A stretch of 64,000 bases of DNA, taken from the NCBI RefSeq assembly GCF_008124835.1, contig NZ_VNHW01000001.1, positions 372,001-436,000 of the forward strand, written 5' to 3'. Made by a program: the position numbers and the translations under genes. This stretch comes from Blastococcus xanthinilyticus. GTDB lineage: Bacteria > Actinomycetota > Actinomycetes > Mycobacteriales > Geodermatophilaceae. Shown piece after piece: positions 34,149-43,137 of this stretch. Below the pieces are notes generated by a model. It was not told where the DNA came from. It did no database searches and was given only the letters and a program-made list of their open reading frames with translations. The number at the start of each line of letters is the position of its first letter. Position 1 is the first letter of the stretch.

Positions 34149-34892
34149 GTGCAGGGCTTCGGGGTGGACATCGGCGGTAGCGGCATCAAGGGGTGCCTGG
34201 TCGACCTGGACCAGGGCCGGTTGATCGGCGAACGGCTGCGGATCGAGACGCCGCAGCCGTCGCTGCCGGAGCTGGTCTACGACGTCGTGGCGGAGATCGT
34301 CGGCGGCTTCGGCTGGGCCGGTCGGATCGGCGTCACCTTCCCGGGGGTGATGAAGTCCGGGGTGGCGCACACCGCGGCGAACGTGGACAAGAGCTGGATC
34401 GGCACGGACGTGGACGCCGGGCTCTCCCGGCTCATCCCCGGCTCGGTGGAGACGCTGAACGACGCCGACGCGGCCGGGCTGGCGGAGATGCGCTACGGCG
34501 CCGGGCGCGACCGCAACGGCGTGGTGCTGATGCTCACGTTCGGCACCGGCATCGGCAGCGCGCTGTTCGTCGACGGCCGGCTGGTGCCCAACACCGAGTT
34601 CGGGCACATCCAGGTCGACGGTGAGGACGGCGAGCGGCGGGCCTCGGCGGCCGCCCGCGAGCGCGAGGAGCTCGGCTACCCCGAGTGGGCGCGGCGCGTG
34701 GACCGGTACCTCGACGTCCTGGAGGCCGGCCTCTGGCCCGACCTGATCATCGTCGGCGGCGGGGTGAGCAAGAAGGCGCACAAGTGGGTGCCGCTGCTCT
34801 CCACCCGCACCCTGGTCGTGCCGGCCGAGCTGCAGAACGACGCGGGCATCGTGGGGGCGGCCCTGGCCGCCGCCGAGCGCCCGGAACGCTGA
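34149..34892 (+). CDS. ppgK: Polyphosphate glucokinase PpgK
   Basis: This 247-residue ROK-family enzyme phosphorylates glucose using polyphosphate or ATP and is typical of actinobacteria. The N-terminal phosphate-binding motif is FGVDIGGSGIKGCLVDL. The catalytic aspartate lies in LNDADAAGLAE, the second phosphate motif is TFGTGIGSALFVDG, and FGHIQVDG is present. The polyphosphate-binding segment (KKAHKWVPLLS) is near the C-terminus. It starts from a leaderless GTG, divergent from suhB. Confidence 0.94.
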   Translation: MQGFGVDIGGSGIKGCLVDLDQGRLIGERLRIETPQPSLPELVYDVVAEIVGGFGWAGRIGVTFPGVMKSGVAHTAANVDKSWIGTDVDAGLSRLIPGSVETLNDADAAGLAEMRYGAGRDRNGVVLMLTFGTGIGSALFVDGRLVPNTEFGHIQVDGEDGERRASAAAREREELGYPEWARRVDRYLDVLEAGLWPDLIIVGGGVSKKAHKWVPLLSTRTLVVPAELQNDAGIVGAALAAAERPER

Positions 34893-34941
34893 CCGCACCG
34901 GGCCCCCGCCTCCTCCGAGCGATGCCCGCGGATCCGAGGCG

Positions 34942-34970
34942 CTGGTTTCGACCGGAGACGTCGTTACAAT
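34942..34970 (+). promoter_or_regulatory. Promoter of sigA
   Basis: A strong -10 element TACAAT (34965-34970) lies 17 bases after CTGGTT (34942-34947). It would give a leader of about 165 bases before the sigA GTG. The 250-bp gap 34893-35142 contains no gene. Confidence 0.5.
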
Positions 34971-35142
34971 GGTGACGCCCCAGCCCGCCGCCCTTCAGCC
35001 GGGAGGGATTCCCCCGCACCGACAGCGGCCAAACGCCGCGCCGGTCAGTGGGCTCCTCACCCGGTCGTGAGCGCGAGCCGGCGCCGCTGCCCGCGGGCCA
35101 CACGGCCCCCGGGGAACGAACCCAGCACCGGAAGGAACCTGA

Positions 35143-36507
<1,365 letters not shown>

Positions 36508-36519
36508 CGCTCGACCGCA

Positions 36520-36551
36520 CGAAGGCCCCGACCAGCCGGTCGGGGCCTTCG
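36520..36551 (+). terminator. Terminator of sigA
   Basis: A perfect 14-bp stem (36520-36533 with 36538-36551) has a four-base loop, 12 bp after the sigA stop. Confidence 0.85.
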
Positions 36552-36577
36552 TCGTCCCGGGGGGCACGCCCCGTCGG

Positions 36578-36647
36578 ACGAGTGCGCAGTCGTGGTCGTC
36601 GGAAGCGGCGCGTCGGCACGTGTCGGCGACCGCAACTGCCCACTCGT
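36578..36647. repeat. Long-span inverted repeat in the sigA-DUF7455 gap
   Basis: ACGAGTGCGCAGT (36578-36590) is complementary to ACTGCCCACTCGT (36635-36647) with one mismatch, around 44 bases that contain smaller repeats of GTCGGC. It could be a structured RNA or a mobile palindromic element. The 484-bp gap 36508-36991 has no gene. Confidence 0.5.
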
Positions 36648-36701
36648 GCGGGTCACAGTTCGGTCCCGGACGTCACCCGGAGGGGCGGGCCGCGGTGTAC
36701 G

Positions 36702-36731
36702 CCGACAACTGTCGGGTAGACGGCGTAGCGT
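36702..36731 (+). promoter_or_regulatory. Candidate promoter with palindrome upstream of the DUF7455 gene
   Basis: CCGACA-AC-TGTCGG (36702-36715) is a 6-bp-arm palindrome ten bases before TAGCGT (36726-36731), a possible -10 element. If used, the DUF7455 gene has a 5' leader of about 250 bases. Confidence 0.25.
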
Positions 36732-36991
36732 GGGACTCGTCAGAACAGCAGCGGACCCACGGTCGGCCGGCTACCAGCCAGTCGGCAGTTGACCACCAGC
36801 ACGTGCTCCACCAGTTCCACCCCAGTGACGTCCCCTGCTGAACCCGCTCCACCCAGACCCGGTGTGTTACGGACTCATCTCTTTCGGCGAGTCCACGACG
36901 ATCCGGGTCGGAACGGGAATCCGAGGGGCCATCCTGGCGCTGTGCAGGAGGCCGATCCGCAGCCGCGGGTCCGTGCGGTAGAGAGCGAGTG

Positions 36992-37216
36992 ATGACCCAG
37001 ATGACCCAGACGCTGACGACGACCCCCGCCGCCGACGACCTGGTCGTGCCCTTCCACTGCGACCGTTGTGGCGCCCTGGCCAAGGTTCGTGTCGTGCTCG
37101 CCAGCGGCAGCGATCTCGTGTTCTGCGGGCACCACGCCCGTGAGTACGAGAGCAAGCTCCGCGACATCGCCGTCGACATCATCGACACAGAGGGCGAGCA
37201 GCACGTAACCGCGTGA
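36992..37216 (+). CDS. DUF7455 family small zinc-finger-like protein
   Basis: This 74-residue protein has the pattern FHCDRCGALAKVRVVL and LVFCGHHARE, a likely zinc site (C-x2-C and C-x-HH), and matches DUF7455, a small family found beside sigA in many actinobacteria. Function unknown. The ATG at 36992 is preceded by purine-rich GAGAGCGAG; a GTG three bases earlier is in frame. A VanW gene follows in the same direction. Confidence 0.85.
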   Translation: MTQMTQTLTTTPAADDLVVPFHCDRCGALAKVRVVLASGSDLVFCGHHAREYESKLRDIAVDIIDTEGEQHVTA

Positions 37217-37358
37217 GAGAGGCGATATCGTCGCGCCCGCGATGACCGCCTCACCCGACGACGCCGCCGCGTCCGACACCCCGCCTGGTGCGGGTGTCGG
37301 GCCGGCGGCTCCGTCGTCTCCGGGGACCCCCGGTCGGCGGCGACCGGAGGAACCCCCC

Positions 37359-39521
37359 ATGTCCCAGCAGTCCCAGGCGCCCGACGAGACGGTGCGCATG
37401 CGCGCCGACGAGGGCGCCGGTGCTCCGCCGCCGGTGGCCGGCCCGGCCACCGGGTTCGGCGGCGAGCCCGACGACACCCGGCCCGTGGGCCGCGACTGGC
37501 CGGCCACCGGATCCGGGGCGGCCCAGCCGGAGGCGCCCCAGCCGGAGGCGCCCGCCACGGGCGGAGACGAGGCCGGCGAGGTGCCCCAGCCGACCGGGGA
37601 CGACGAGGCCGACCACACCCAGCGCATGGGCCGGGCCCCCGCCGCGCCGGAGGCCGAGGACGACCACGCCACGCAGCGCACCGCCGTCGTCCCGCCCCTG
37701 GAGGACGAGCCGGGTACCGACGGGCCGTCCGCTCCCCCGCCGGAGGACGACGCCCCGGCCGGCGCCGACCGCGGCCCGTGGTGGCGGCGGCGCGCCGCGC
37801 TGGTCCCCGCCGGGGTGCTCGTCGTGCTGGGCCTCGCCTACGGGGCCGACCTGGCGCTGGCCTCGGGCGAGATCCCGCGGAACACCGTGGTCGCCGGCGT
37901 CGACGTGGGCGGCCTCACGCCGGCCGCGGCGGCCCAGCGGCTGGAGGAGCAGCTCGCCCCCCGGGTGACCGCGGACCACACCGTCGTCGCCGCCGACGTG
38001 ACCGCTCCCCTCTCCCCCGCGGCCGCGGGGATCGCCCTCGACGTCCCCGGCACCGTGGATGCCATCGACGACCAGCCCCTCAACCCCTGGACCCGTCTGG
38101 TCACCCTGGTGGCCGACCGCGAGGTCGAGCCGGTCATCAGCGGCGAGGAGACCGCGCTGGCGGCCCAGATCGAGGGCATCGCCGCGCAGGTGGACCGCGC
38201 CCCGCAGGACGCCACGATCGCGATCGAGGGCACCACCCCGTCGGTGGTCGAGCCCGCGGACGGCCGTGCGCTGGACCGCGACAGCGCGGCCGACGCCATC
38301 ACCGACGCGCTGGCGTCGGGCGGGGACCCGGAGACGCCGATCGAGCTGCCGGTCCAGGTGAGCCCGGTCGACGTGGACGCCGCGGAGGCCGGGCGGGTGC
38401 TCGAGGAGACGGTCACCCCGGCCCTCGCCGCGCCGGTCACCGTGGTCAGCCAGGACGGCGGCACGTCCGCGGAGGTCCCGGTGGAGGCCATCGCGACCGC
38501 CCTGACCTTCACCCCGCAGGAGGACGGCGAGCTGGTCGTCGGGCTGGACCCGGCGGCGCTGCAGACCGCCCTCGGCGATGAGCTGGGCGTCTTCGGCACC
38601 CCGGCGCAGGACGCGGACTTCGAGGTGTCCGGCGGCGCGGTCAGCATCGTCCCCTCGGTGGACGGCACCGGCATCGCGCCGGACCACCTGGTCGAGCAGC
38701 TGCTCCCCGTGCTCGACGCCCCGGCGCCGCGCTCGGTGACCGCGGAGCTGGGGCCGGTGCCCGCGGAGTTCACCACCGCCGAGGCGGAGGCGCTCGGCAT
38801 CAAGGAGGAGATCTCCAGCTTCACCACCAAGATCGGCAACGCCGCGAGCGGGGAGAACATCCGCGTGGTGGCCCAGGAGGTCGACGGCGCGGTGATCATG
38901 CCGGGCGAGACGTTCAGCCTCAACGGCTTCACCGGGCCGCGCGGGGTGGCGCAGGGGTACGTCGAGGCCGGCGTCATCAACAACGGCGAGTTCACCACCG
39001 CCGTCGGCGGCGGGATCAGCCAGTTCGCGACCACGATGTTCAACGCGGTCTTCTTCGCCGGGCTCGAGGACGTCTTCCACAAGCCGCACAGCTACTACAT
39101 CAGCCGCTACCCGGCCGGCCGCGAGGCGACCGTGTACTACGACTCGATCGACCTCAAGTGGCGCAACGACAGCGACACCGGCGTGTACGTCGACACCGCC
39201 TGGACGCCGGGCTCCCTGACGGTCACCTTCTACGGGACCAAGCGGTACGAGATCGAGTCGGTCAGCAGCGACCGGTACAACCTGCGCCAGCCCGTGGTGC
39301 AGGACAAGCCCGCCAGCCCGACCTGCAAGCCGCAGGCCGGGACCACCGGGTTCGACATCACGGTCACCCGCGTCTTCCGCGACCTGACCACGGGCGCCGA
39401 GCTCCAGCGCGAGGACTTCCAGACCCGGTACGCGGCCGAGCCGGTCATCAACTGCGTCCCGGTGCCCGACCCGGCCGCCCCGCCGGGAACGGCGCCCGGT
39501 GGCGCACCGGCGCCGGGCTGA
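37359..39521 (+). CDS. VanW family protein with peptidoglycan-binding-like domains
   Basis: This 720-residue protein has an acidic, Pro/Thr-rich cytosolic N-terminus (about 1-140), one membrane helix (about 147-172, AALVPAGVLVVLGLAYGADL) and a large extracytoplasmic part. The latter contains putative PG_binding_4-type repeats (about 180-470) and a VanW domain at about 480-630 (GETFSLNGFTGPR, GGGISQFATTMFNAVFFAGL, YPAGREATVYYDSIDLKW). The role is unknown but probably in cell-wall metabolism. The ATG at 37359 is chosen for GGAGG eight bases upstream; an in-frame ATG at 37242 lacks a ribosome binding site. Confidence 0.87.
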   Translation: MSQQSQAPDETVRMRADEGAGAPPPVAGPATGFGGEPDDTRPVGRDWPATGSGAAQPEAPQPEAPATGGDEAGEVPQPTGDDEADHTQRMGRAPAAPEAEDDHATQRTAVVPPLEDEPGTDGPSAPPPEDDAPAGADRGPWWRRRAALVPAGVLVVLGLAYGADLALASGEIPRNTVVAGVDVGGLTPAAAAQRLEEQLAPRVTADHTVVAADVTAPLSPAAAGIALDVPGTVDAIDDQPLNPWTRLVTLVADREVEPVISGEETALAAQIEGIAAQVDRAPQDATIAIEGTTPSVVEPADGRALDRDSAADAITDALASGGDPETPIELPVQVSPVDVDAAEAGRVLEETVTPALAAPVTVVSQDGGTSAEVPVEAIATALTFTPQEDGELVVGLDPAALQTALGDELGVFGTPAQDADFEVSGGAVSIVPSVDGTGIAPDHLVEQLLPVLDAPAPRSVTAELGPVPAEFTTAEAEALGIKEEISSFTTKIGNAASGENIRVVAQEVDGAVIMPGETFSLNGFTGPRGVAQGYVEAGVINNGEFTTAVGGGISQFATTMFNAVFFAGLEDVFHKPHSYYISRYPAGREATVYYDSIDLKWRNDSDTGVYVDTAWTPGSLTVTFYGTKRYEIESVSSDRYNLRQPVVQDKPASPTCKPQAGTTGFDITVTRVFRDLTTGAELQREDFQTRYAAEPVINCVPVPDPAAPPGTAPGGAPAPG

Positions 39522-39611
39522 CGTCGCCCGGCCCGGCCGCGGGTGGCCGGACGGCGGGGCAGCGGCGCCTTCCCCCTCGGCACCGGACGCGGCAGGCAGG
39601 CCGCTGACGTG

Positions 39612-39617
39612 CACACT
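39612..39617 (+). promoter_or_regulatory. Possible -10 element, leaderless YihY gene
   Basis: CACACT is followed by six bases and the GTG at 39624. The match to TANNNT is partial, but the spacing is as in other leaderless genes here. Confidence 0.3.
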
Positions 39618-39623
39618 GGGCAG

Positions 39624-40685
39624 GTGAGCGCCGTCCTGCCCAGCGGCACGCCCGCCCGGGCCGAGGTGGACGAGCCGGTCATCTCCGGTCCCGGCGCCAC
39701 CGGTGCCTCCCGGGCCGAGGGAACCGCGCCGTCGAAGCTCCGCCGCTGGCCGGCGCCGCTACGGGTGCCGCTGCAGGTGATCGGCCGGGCGCTGGCCAAG
39801 GCCTGGCAGGACCGGATCCTCGGGCTGTCGGCCGAGGCGGCGTTCTGGCAGATCCTGTCCGTGCCGCCGCTGCTCATCGGGCTGCTCGGGTCGCTCGGCT
39901 ACCTGGGGGCGCTGATCGGCGCGGACGCCGTCCGCCAGATCGAGGAGCAGCTGCTCAGCGCCTCCGCCGAGGTCCTCACCTCCGACGTCGTCGACGACCT
40001 CGTCGCCCCCACCCTGTCCGACATCCTCGGCTCGGGCCGGCTCGAGGTCGTCAGCGTGGGCTTCCTCGTGGCCCTCTGGGCCGGGTCCTCGGCCACCGCG
40101 ACGTTCATGAACACGATCGTCATCGCCTACGACCAGCGCGACGTGCGGGGGCCGATCCGCACCCGGCTGAAGGCGCTGTGGCTGTTCGTCGTCGGCATGG
40201 TCCTGGCGGTGCTGACGCTGCCGCTGCTGGTGCTCGGCCGGGGCGTGCTCGTCCAGCTGGTGCCGCCGGACTGGCGGAGCACCACCGACACGCTGATCGG
40301 CGCCGTCTACTGGCCGATCGTCGTGGTGGGCCTGCTGCTCGCGCTGACCAGCTTCTTCCACGTCGTGCTGCCCAACCGGCTGCCGTGGCGGCGGCACCTC
40401 CCCGGTGCCCTGCTCAGCCTGGTGTTCTTCCTCGTCGCCGCCGTGCTGGTGCGCTCGTACGTCACCGACATCCTCACCACCGCCCTGCCCTACGGGGCGC
40501 TCGCGGCCCCGATCGGCGCGCTGCTGTTCTGCTTCTTCTTCGGCATGGCGGTGCTCCTGGGCGCCGAGCTCAACGCCACCATCCAGGCGCGCTGGCCCGC
40601 GCCGCTGCGCCGCCACGACCGCCGCCGGAAGGCGCGCCGGCAGGCGAAGCTGGACTCGGAGGCGCGGCGCCTGGGTCTGCGGTGA
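39624..40685 (+). CDS. YihY/BrkB family inner-membrane protein
   Basis: This 353-residue protein has six membrane helices starting at about residue 65 and the YihY features AEAAFWQILSVPPLLIGLLG, LVALWAGSSATATFMNTI and the final helix FFFGMAVLLGAELNATIQAR. It was once called ribonuclease BN in error; function unknown. A basic C-terminal tail (RRHDRRRKARRQAK) follows. The start could be GTG 39624 or GTG 39609. Confidence 0.87.
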   Translation: MSAVLPSGTPARAEVDEPVISGPGATGASRAEGTAPSKLRRWPAPLRVPLQVIGRALAKAWQDRILGLSAEAAFWQILSVPPLLIGLLGSLGYLGALIGADAVRQIEEQLLSASAEVLTSDVVDDLVAPTLSDILGSGRLEVVSVGFLVALWAGSSATATFMNTIVIAYDQRDVRGPIRTRLKALWLFVVGMVLAVLTLPLLVLGRGVLVQLVPPDWRSTTDTLIGAVYWPIVVVGLLLALTSFFHVVLPNRLPWRRHLPGALLSLVFFLVAAVLVRSYVTDILTTALPYGALAAPIGALLFCFFFGMAVLLGAELNATIQARWPAPLRRHDRRRKARRQAKLDSEARRLGLR

Positions 40686-40696
40686 GAGAAGGGCGG

Positions 40697-40927
40697 TCAG
40701 TCCTTCTTGAGGCTCTCGTAGACCTCCTTGCAGGCCGGGCACACCGGGCTGCCGGGCTTGGGGCTCTTGGTCACCGGGAAGACCTCACCGCACAGCGCCT
40801 CGACCATCGTGCCCATGACCGCGCTCTCGGCGATCTTGTTCTTCCGGACGTAGTGGAAGACCTCGTTGGCGTTGCCGGTGTCCGATTCGCGGACGTCGGG
40901 CCGCTCGAGGATGTCGCTGCTGCTCAT
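40697..40927 (-). CDS. DUF3039 family protein
   Basis: This 76-residue protein matches DUF3039, a small actinobacterial family. It has a central conserved-looking stretch (FHYVRKNKIAESAVMGTMVE), then ALCGEVF and CPACKEVYESL, in which three cysteines and possibly His could bind zinc. Function unknown. The ATG has AGGGAG upstream. It converges with the YihY gene. Confidence 0.9.
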   Translation of the reverse strand: MSSSDILERPDVRESDTGNANEVFHYVRKNKIAESAVMGTMVEALCGEVFPVTKSPKPGSPVCPACKEVYESLKKD

Positions 40928-41006
40928 GCGGGGCTCCCTGCTCGACGGTCGGGGCGGGCGGTCGCCGCGCGACAGGGCCTGCCGCGGGGCTCCCGCACCC
41001 GCCGAC

Positions 41007-41012
41007 CATGAT
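41007..41012 (+). promoter_or_regulatory. Probable -10 element, leaderless psuG
   Basis: CATGAT is followed by six bases and the GTG at 41019. The same -10 hexamer and spacing occur before the histidine kinase gene at 229. Confidence 0.4.
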
Positions 41013-41018
41013 GACAGG

Positions 41019-41948
41019 GTGCCCGTCGCGAACCCCGCTCCCCGCCCCGTCCTCTCCCCCGAGGTGGCCGACGCCCTGGGCGCCGGCCGTCCGGTGGTCG
41101 CGCTGGAGAGCACGCTGCTGGCGCACGGGCTGCCCCGCCCCGACAACCGCGCGGCCGCGGACCAGGTCGAGTCCGCCGTCCGCGCCGGTGGCGCGGTACC
41201 GGCGACGATCGCCGTGCTCGACGGGGTTCCGCACGTCGGGCTGACCGCCGACCAGGTCGACCGCGTCTGCGCCGATCCCGACCTGGCCAAGCTGGGCGTG
41301 CGCGACCTGCCCGTCGCCGCCGCCCTGGGCATCAGCGGCGCCACCACGGTGTCGAGCACGGCACTCCTGGCCGAGGCGGCCGGCATCGGCGTCTTCGCCA
41401 CCGGCGGGCTCGGCGGGGTGCACCGGCAGTCCGCCGAGACGTTCGACGAGTCCGCGGACCTGACCGCACTGTCGCGCACGTCGCTGGTGGTGGTCTGCGC
41501 CGGGGTGAAGTCGATCCTGGACGTGCCGGCCACGCTCGAGCGGCTGGAGTCGCTGTCGGTGACCGTCGTCGGCTTCGGGACCACCACGTTCCCCGGCTTC
41601 TACGTGGCCGACTCCGGTGCCACGCTGGACTGGTCGGTCACCGACGCCGGGCAGGCCGCGGCGGTCTTCGCCGCCCGCCGCGGTCTCGCCCCCGGAGCGG
41701 TCGTCGTCGCCAACCCGCTGCCGGCGGACGAGCAGCTGGACCCGGAGCTGCACGACCGGGTCATCGCCGACGCGCTGGCGGCGGCCGATGCGGCCGGCGT
41801 CCGCGGCAAGGCCGTGACCCCCTTCGTGCTCGACCACCTGCACCGGGCCAGCGACGGCGCCACGCTCGCGGTGAACGTCCGCCTGGTGCTGCGCAACGCG
41901 GAGCTGGCCGGCCGGATCGCCGCGGCGCTGGCCGCCCTCCCCGCCTGA
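41019..41948 (+). CDS. psuG: Pseudouridine-5'-phosphate glycosidase PsuG
   Basis: This 309-residue enzyme cleaves the C-C glycosidic bond of pseudouridine 5'-phosphate to uracil and ribose 5-phosphate. Family motifs are VVALESTLLAHGLPRPDN, PATIAVLDGVPHVGL, VFATGGLGGVHR, VVCAGVKSILDV and the C-terminal KAVTPFVLDHLHRAS. It is cytosolic. The GTG start lies at a leaderless promoter. psuK follows after three bases, completing pseudouridine catabolism. No dedicated nucleoside transporter gene is adjacent. Confidence 0.93.
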   Translation: MPVANPAPRPVLSPEVADALGAGRPVVALESTLLAHGLPRPDNRAAADQVESAVRAGGAVPATIAVLDGVPHVGLTADQVDRVCADPDLAKLGVRDLPVAAALGISGATTVSSTALLAEAAGIGVFATGGLGGVHRQSAETFDESADLTALSRTSLVVVCAGVKSILDVPATLERLESLSVTVVGFGTTTFPGFYVADSGATLDWSVTDAGQAAAVFAARRGLAPGAVVVANPLPADEQLDPELHDRVIADALAAADAAGVRGKAVTPFVLDHLHRASDGATLAVNVRLVLRNAELAGRIAAALAALPA

Positions 41949-41951
41949 GCC

Positions 41952-42833
41952 GTGGCGCAGCTCCCGGTCGTCGTCGTCGGTGACGTCGCCACAGACGTGG
42001 TGGTGCTCCTCTCCGGGGCGCCGGCGCCCGGCTCGGACCGGCCCGCGTCGATCCGCAGCCGCGGCGGCGGCGCCGGGGCCAACGTCGCCGTCCACCTGGC
42101 CCGGCAGGGGGTGCCGACGGTGCTGGCCGGGTGCATCGGGGACGACGCGCCCGGCGCCGGGCTGGTCGCCGAGCTCACCGAGGCGGGGGTGGACGCGCGG
42201 CTGCGGGTGGTGCCGGGTGCGCCGACCGGCACCATCGTCAGCCTGGTGGAGCCCGACGGGCAGCGCAGCATGCTGGCCGACCGCGGCGCGAACCTGGAGC
42301 TGCGGCCGTCCGACGTCCCCGCCCCCGCACCCGGCGGGCACCTGCACCTGTCCGGCTACACCCTGCTGGACCCGCGCCCGCGCGGCGCCGGCCTGGCCGC
42401 GGTCGCGGCCGCCACCGCGGCGGGGTGCACGGTGTCGGTCGACCCGGCGTCCACCGGCCCGCTGCGCGGGTACGGGGTGGACCGCTTGCTGGGCGACACC
42501 GCCGCGGCCACGCTGGTGCTGCCCAACGCCGACGAGGCGCGGCTGCTGACCGGGTGCGCGGACGTCGCGGCCGCGGCCCGGGCGCTGGCCGCCCGCCACC
42601 GGATCGCCGTGGTCACGCTGGGCGCGGAGGGCGCGCTGTGGGCGTCCGGCGACGCGCTGGTGCACCGGCCGGCCCACCCGACGACGGTCGTGGACACCAC
42701 CGGCGCCGGCGACGCGTTCGCCGCCGGGCTGCTGGGCGCGTGGCTGGCCGACCCGGACGGGGATCCGGCGGCGGCGCTCGATGCGGGGCTGGTCCGCGCG
42801 GCCGCCGTCGTCCGCCGTCCCGGGGCCCGGTAG
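41952..42833 (+). CDS. psuK: PfkB-family carbohydrate kinase, likely pseudouridine kinase PsuK
   Basis: This 293-residue ribokinase-fold enzyme has the N-terminal GGGAGANVAVHLARQG motif and the C-terminal PfkB signature DTTGAGDAFAAGLLG with catalytic aspartate in GAGD. Three bases after psuG and in the same direction, it most likely phosphorylates pseudouridine to feed PsuG. Sequence alone would allow ribokinase or another PfkB kinase. The C-terminus runs into a repeat array that starts seven bases after the stop. Confidence 0.87.
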   Translation: MAQLPVVVVGDVATDVVVLLSGAPAPGSDRPASIRSRGGGAGANVAVHLARQGVPTVLAGCIGDDAPGAGLVAELTEAGVDARLRVVPGAPTGTIVSLVEPDGQRSMLADRGANLELRPSDVPAPAPGGHLHLSGYTLLDPRPRGAGLAAVAAATAAGCTVSVDPASTGPLRGYGVDRLLGDTAAATLVLPNADEARLLTGCADVAAAARALAARHRIAVVTLGAEGALWASGDALVHRPAHPTTVVDTTGAGDAFAAGLLGAWLADPDGDPAAALDAGLVRAAAVVRRPGAR

Positions 42834-42839
42834 GCCGCC

Positions 42840-43030
42840 GCGGCGGGAGCCGCCCGGGCCATCGCGGCGGGAGCCGCCCCGGACGAGGCGGCGTGAGCCG
42901 CCCCGGGCCATCGCGGCGGGAGCCGCCCCGGACGAGGCGGCGTGAGCCGCCCCGGGCCATCGCGGCGGGAGCCGCCCCGGACGAGGCGGCGTGAGCCGCC
43001 CCGGGCCATCGCGGCGGGAGCCGCCCCGGG
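42840..43030. repeat. Tandem array of 49-bp units, each with two GNRA-tetraloop hairpins
   Basis: GGGCCATCGCGGCGGGAGCC recurs at 42856, 42905, 42954 and 43003, an exact 49-bp period. Each unit has GCGGC-GGGA-GCCGC and GGCGGC-GTGA-GCCGCC stem-loops. Counting a half unit at the left, there are eight hairpins about 24 bp apart. The copies are nearly identical, so the array expanded or was homogenised recently. It is not coding. Confidence 0.92.
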
Positions 43031-43076
43031 CGACCGGCCGTTACGCGATCGTGACCTGCGCGGAATCGCCCATGAC

Positions 43077-43100
43077 CTAGGTTAGGCGAGGCTTACCTCA
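43077..43100. promoter_or_regulatory. IdeR/DtxR-type iron box
   Basis: TTAGGCGAGGCTTACCTCA (43082-43100) matches the IdeR consensus TTAGGTTAGGCTAACCTAA at 15 of 19 positions. A second, overlapping register starts at 43077 with 14 of 19 matches. It lies 38 bp before the iron-siderophore binding protein, so iron-loaded IdeR should repress the operon. Confidence 0.8.
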
Positions 43101-43137
43101 ATACCCCGCCACGCCGGGCTCCGACCGGAAGGACATC

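Noticed and set aside
37242-37358. Longer N-terminus for the VanW protein
   Set aside because: The upstream ATG has no ribosome binding site, whereas the ATG at 37359 follows GGAGG at ideal spacing.
42840-43030. CRISPR array
   Set aside because: The 49-bp units are contiguous and identical, with no unique spacers and no cas genes nearby.
42840-43030. ANTAR-protein target hairpins
   Set aside because: ANTAR targets are paired stems with hexanucleotide loops; these loops are four bases.
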